Origin: Chromatiales bacterium
GTDB lineage: Bacteria > Pseudomonadota > Gammaproteobacteria > Steroidobacterales > GCA-2729495
DNA length: 8,879 nt
Direction of reading: 5' to 3'
Assembly (NCBI GenBank): GCA_030614035.1
Contig: JAUWKW010000044.1
Coordinates: 1 to 8,879 of the forward strand
The notes under the pieces were generated by a model, which saw nothing but the letters and a program-made list of their open reading frames with translations, made no database searches and had not been told where the DNA came from. How positions within the stretch are numbered: the first letter of the stretch is position 1; the number at the start of each line of letters is the position of its first letter. Shown one piece after another: positions 6,383 to 8,879 of this stretch. A program made the translations under genes and the position numbers.

Positions 6383-7611
6383 TGATCTGACCCGGCCGCG
6401 GCCCGACTTTGCAGAATGCCAGGTAACGACAGAATGCGTGAATACCCAAGCGCGTCGGCCGACGTCCATTCACCTGCAGTTTCACCGTATACGCCGCGCG
6501 TTGCGGCGAGCAAAGAGTGCGGTGAGGTTACCCCTTCGATGAACATGCAACCTGGTCGGAACAGAAGTTTCACGATTCCGCTGACTCGTTGCTGGGAAGA
6601 TTCCAGCAAGCTCTCAATGTCGCGGCACACTGGATCAAGTTGTTTGCCCTCGTGCACGAAATCACCGTAGACGGCAGCTACCGTGTCCTTTACTCGTTGC
6701 TGCAGCGCGCTCAGCGTCAATTTCTCAAGTTCCCGATGCGCGTTAAGCAGGACTTCTGCCGCCGGAGCCTCGTAGGCGACGCGGCCCTTGGTCCCGAGGA
6801 CCGTGTCGCCAAGGTGCACGCCGCGACCAATGCCAAATGCGCTCGCGGCCTTTTCGACAGCTTCGATGAGGTCCACCGGAGCCAGGTTCTGTCCATCAAA
6901 TGCTACCGGCACTCCTTTCGCAAATTCGATGCGATGCCGTTCCGGTTCAGTTGGTGATTCGAATGTGCCCGCCGACAGTACCCAGGCGGATTCTGGAATG
7001 CATTCGATGGAATCCAGCGTTTCTTTGCCACCGATGGTCACGCCCCATAGTCCCCGGTTTATCGAATAATCGGAACCGTGAGGCGGAACCGGAAGTCCGT
7101 GCTGTTCAAGGTATTCCAATTGCGCAGCACGCACGAAACCTTGATCCCGAACCGGTGCGAGCACTTCGAGCTCTGGGTTGCTGGTTTTAAGTGCGACCTC
7201 GAAGCGGACCTGGTCATTGCCTGCGGCGGTGCACCCATGTGCCACCGTCGTCGATTTACGGGCTTGCGCCAATTCCGCCAGCAGTGCCGCCTGGATGCCC
7301 CGCTCGGCACCTACGCAAAGCGGATAAGCTTGACCGCGCCGAACATTACCGGCGATCAGGTACTTCAGAACGCGATCGAAGAAGACCTGGCGCGCCTCGA
7401 TCAGTACATGTTCGGCCGCACCCAGCGCTAGAGCGCGCTCTTCCAGATCCTGTGCCATCGCAGCATCCAGGCCTCCCGTATTTACGGTAACCGTTACGAC
7501 TGGACGCTGATACGTTTCCTTCAGCCACGGGACACAGAATGACGTGTCCAGGCCGCCCGAATAGGCCAGGACAATTGGAGATTCGTCTTGCATGGTCTTT
7601 GTCATCATCAT
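6379..7611 (-). CDS. argG: Argininosuccinate synthase
   Basis: Joins citrulline and aspartate using ATP to form argininosuccinate. The PP-loop motif SGGLDTS lies at residues 18-24, and HGCT..GNDQVRF in the middle is the citrulline/aspartate-binding region. The C-terminal half has GRGVHLGDTVLGTKGR and a DIESLLESSQ segment. NVRRGQAYPL and the FVHEG...DPVCRDIE region resemble the Bacteroidetes ArgG branch rather than E. coli. Length 410 fits the family. Start is ambiguous: three tandem ATGs at 7611, 7608 and 7605 and another at 7593, which lies 11 codons before the PP-loop; none has a well-placed Shine-Dalgarno. I list the longest. The 84 bp up to argR hold no convincing promoter or terminator, only a weak inverted repeat (TGCGG/CCGCA, 7671-7691) without a T-run. 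So argG is probably transcribed with argR. Confidence 0.95.
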   Translation of the reverse strand: MMMTKTMQDESPIVLAYSGGLDTSFCVPWLKETYQRPVVTVTVNTGGLDAAMAQDLEERALALGAAEHVLIEARQVFFDRVLKYLIAGNVRRGQAYPLCVGAERGIQAALLAELAQARKSTTVAHGCTAAGNDQVRFEVALKTSNPELEVLAPVRDQGFVRAAQLEYLEQHGLPVPPHGSDYSINRGLWGVTIGGKETLDSIECIPESAWVLSAGTFESPTEPERHRIEFAKGVPVAFDGQNLAPVDLIEAVEKAASAFGIGRGVHLGDTVLGTKGRVAYEAPAAEVLLNAHRELEKLTLSALQQRVKDTVAAVYGDFVHEGKQLDPVCRDIESLLESSQQRVSGIVKLLFRPGCMFIEGVTSPHSLLAATRGVYGETAGEWTSADALGYSRILSLPGILQSRAAAGSDQ

Positions 7612-7695
7612 CGGTAATCAGGGCGCTCGACCCCTACGGGAACAATCGTTGCTGGATTCAGTTTGTCAGCTGCGGACAATCGAGAGCCGCACTAT

Positions 7696-8160
7696 CTATT
7701 CGGGAAAACTCGATCTGAGTCTGGTCCGCAATCGTCGTTGCGCTTGCCCGTTTCGCGTCGCTATGAAAATTGTGTCGTCACCGGACAGGGTGCCGACGAT
7801 TTCCGGCCACCCACTTCGGTCTAAAAACACGGCGACCCGTTGTGCTGCCCCGACAGCGGTATTAATGACTGTCAGGTTAGGGCCAGCTGCCTGGATATCC
7901 CGGACGAAACCGGCAAGTTGATCAAGGTCGTTGCGCGGCCCGGTATCGTCACCCGACTGCGGGTGGTAAGCCTGCCCAAGCTTGGAAACCCCCAGGTGCT
8001 GGAGATCACGGCTGACACTGGACTGGGTCGCGTCTATGCCCTCGTCCTGCAGCAAGTCCACCAGCTCGGCCTGGCGCTGGACAGGTTGGCGCTGCAGGAT
8101 CGCCAAGATGGCCTGCTGGCGCCGCTGCCGGGTTTCTATCGTTGCTGGCATTGCATTCAT
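7696..8160 (-). CDS. argR: Arginine repressor
   Basis: Arginine-responsive DNA-binding regulator of the pathway. The 154 residues match the family length. The N-terminal winged helix-turn-helix includes the recognition segment TQSSVSRDLQHLG (45-57). The C-terminal oligomerisation and arginine-binding domain includes NTAVGAAQRVA (100-110) and GTLSGDDT (123-130), with the paired Asp residues that contact arginine in ArgR hexamers. It lies immediately upstream of argG on the same strand, and a strong promoter with overlapping palindromes precedes it, suggesting autoregulation and control of the whole cluster. The start is the first ATG; a second ATG at 8151 is possible. Neither has a visible Shine-Dalgarno, and the 5' leader would be only about 20 nt. 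Confidence 0.96.
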   Translation of the reverse strand: MNAMPATIETRQRRQQAILAILQRQPVQRQAELVDLLQDEGIDATQSSVSRDLQHLGVSKLGQAYHPQSGDDTGPRNDLDQLAGFVRDIQAAGPNLTVINTAVGAAQRVAVFLDRSGWPEIVGTLSGDDTIFIATRNGQAQRRLRTRLRSSFPE

Positions 8161-8193
8161 ATGCGCATATGTTTAATAGTATGTGCATAATAA
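8156..8193. promoter_or_regulatory. Candidate ArgR operator: two palindromic boxes
   Basis: CATATGCGCATATG (8158-8171) is a perfect 14-bp palindrome covering the argR start codon, and TATGTGCATA (8180-8189) is a one-mismatch copy of its core TATGCGCATA. Their centres are 20 bp apart, close to two helical turns and similar to the spacing of paired ARG boxes. One overlaps the -10 and start site, so binding would block transcription. The sequence does not fit the E. coli ARG box (TGAAT...ATTCA); half-sites of TGCATA type are known for some ArgR proteins. Assignment to ArgR is inferred from position. Confidence 0.45.
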
Positions 8194-8214
8194 CCCATCC
8201 ATGCCCATTGTCAA
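8187..8214 (-). promoter_or_regulatory. Sigma70-type promoter of argR and probably the arg operon
   Basis: On the minus strand TTGACA (8214-8209) and TATTAT (8192-8187) are separated by 16 bp. The -35 is a full consensus match and the -10 differs from TATAAT at one position. Transcription would begin near 8180, about 20 nt before the argR ATG. It lies in the 78-bp gap after the NRDE gene. Confidence 0.75.
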
Positions 8215-8238
8215 GTGACTCTGTCAGCTAAAGGCTGG

Positions 8239-8879
8239 TCAACCAAGCGGGCTGATGATAAATGACTCCGTCGTTTCACCGGCGACTTGGCCTGCCGCAT
8301 CATAGCGGCGCTCCGTAAAACGACAGTTCCCAACGCGATCCACGATAATAACGGTCGCAGCGCGGGTGCCATATTGTTCACCGAGTACGAATGGCGTCGC
8401 CTGCATTTTTGTCAGCCCATTGGCGAAAGGGCCCGGCGACTGCGGCCTGCGATTTTCCAACAAATCGAAGATAGCCACTTCGCTAACTCGGTGCTCGAGC
8501 AACTCCGCGATACCCGATTTTAGGTATTCGATCTTCGGCCAGTCGGTGCCATAACTGGCATTGCTCAGGCCGACGTATCCGGGATCGAGCACCCGGCAAA
8601 CAATATTGCCGGGCCGATCTTCGTGTGCGACGTAGTGCATCTGATCGAAGTCGCCGAAGACGAGACCGAATCCTGCGTATTCGGCAGCTTCACGCGCAAG
8701 CGCCGCCGCGTAAGCATTGACAGGCTCGGTACTGGTCAAAAAATCTGCCACCAGTGCGCCACGCGATGGCTGGGCCGTATCCGATTGCTCCAGTCCGGGC
8801 TGGTTCGTTACGACGGCTATTCGTCCGGAGCGGCTGATACCCAGCCAGCTGCCGCCGGCACGAAGATCTCTGCCCCCCA
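8239..8879 (-). CDS. NRDE/TANGO2 family protein, N-terminus cut by window edge
   Basis: The visible 212 residues are the middle and C-terminal parts; the family is usually about 250 residues, so some 40 N-terminal residues with the Asn-Arg-Asp-Glu motif and the early Cys lie beyond the right edge. Recognised by GGRDLRAGGSWLGISRSGR at the beginning of the visible part, followed by VTNQPG, SRGALVADFL, the YAGFGLVFGD segment, GLSNA (just after PGYV), TDWPKIEYLK and, near the end, TRAATVIIVD with FTERRYD. The TDWPK and SNA features are typical of the group. The biochemical role is unsettled; TANGO2 homologues have been linked to haem handling and other processes. It is on the same strand as the arg genes, 78 bp upstream of argR, but a strong promoter separates them. 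A GTG at 8751 is internal and not the true start. Confidence 0.88.
   Translation of the reverse strand, partial: GGRDLRAGGSWLGISRSGRIAVVTNQPGLEQSDTAQPSRGALVADFLTSTEPVNAYAAALAREAAEYAGFGLVFGDFDQMHYVAHEDRPGNIVCRVLDPGYVGLSNASYGTDWPKIEYLKSGIAELLEHRVSEVAIFDLLENRRPQSPGPFANGLTKMQATPFVLGEQYGTRAATVIIVDRVGNCRFTERRYDAAGQVAGETTESFIISPLG

Noticed and set aside
6383..6469. Longer N-terminus for the P-loop protein
   Set aside because: It would overlap the argG C-terminus by about 90 bases; the ATGA junction at 6379-6382 matches the pattern of the next two gene junctions.
7671..7691. Inverted repeat after argR as an intrinsic terminator
   Set aside because: The stem is only 5 bp with an 11-nt loop and there is no T-run; too weak to call.
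7612..7695. E. coli-type ARG box or separate promoter before argG
   Set aside because: Only a lone TGAAT half-site is visible, with no matching ATTCA at the right spacing and no convincing -35/-10 pair.
1..8879. Mobile elements, CRISPR arrays, tRNA or rRNA genes
   Set aside because: No transposase, repeat-spacer pattern, terminal inverted repeats or RNA gene was seen; nearly all bases are accounted for by coupled protein genes.

Overview
The window is an almost gap-free arginine biosynthesis locus on the minus strand. In transcription order, from right to left, it reads: the tail end of an NRDE/TANGO2-family gene (cut by the right edge), argR, argG, a P-loop protein resembling the DUF1611/DgcN group, argC, argD, an acylornithine-type transcarbamylase (argF'), argB and argH (cut by the left edge). 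Base composition is moderately GC-rich. The single-domain ArgR and the NRDE neighbour suggest a proteobacterium, perhaps a gammaproteobacterium, but I cannot fix the taxon from this sequence.

Control region (about 8156-8238): a near-consensus sigma70-type promoter (TTGACA, 16-bp spacer, TATTAT) points at argR. Two related palindromes 20 bp apart cover the -10/start region and the argR start codon. This layout suits autorepression by ArgR, although the boxes do not match the E. coli ARG box. No clear separate promoter is visible in the 84 bp between argR and argG, so the whole set may be one transcript.

Structural genes: argG/P-loop gene, P-loop gene/argC and argC/argD each overlap by ATGA. 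argF'/argB share one base (TAATG). argD/argF' and argB/argH have short gaps of 48 and 36 nt, and each downstream gene there has its own Shine-Dalgarno. This looks like one translationally coupled operon.

Pathway logic: the transcarbamylase belongs to the N-acetyl/N-succinylornithine type rather than the ordinary ornithine type, so carbamoylation probably occurs while the amino group is still acylated. At the residue that separates acetyl from succinyl specificity (Glu in Xanthomonas, Pro in Bacteroides) it has Ala90. An Ala substitution there is reported to convert the Xanthomonas enzyme to succinylornithine use. ArgG, ArgC and ArgF' all read like Bacteroidetes-type proteins, and the gene order also resembles the Bacteroidetes arg cluster.

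Two steps have no recognisable gene here: N-acylation of glutamate (no argA, argJ or GNAT domain) and removal of the acyl group from acylcitrulline (no argE). The P-loop protein sits between argG and argC, fully coupled to both. Because one DUF1611-family protein, DgcN, is reported to be a D-glutamate N-acetyltransferase, it is a candidate for the missing acylation step. That is the most interesting hypothesis in the window.
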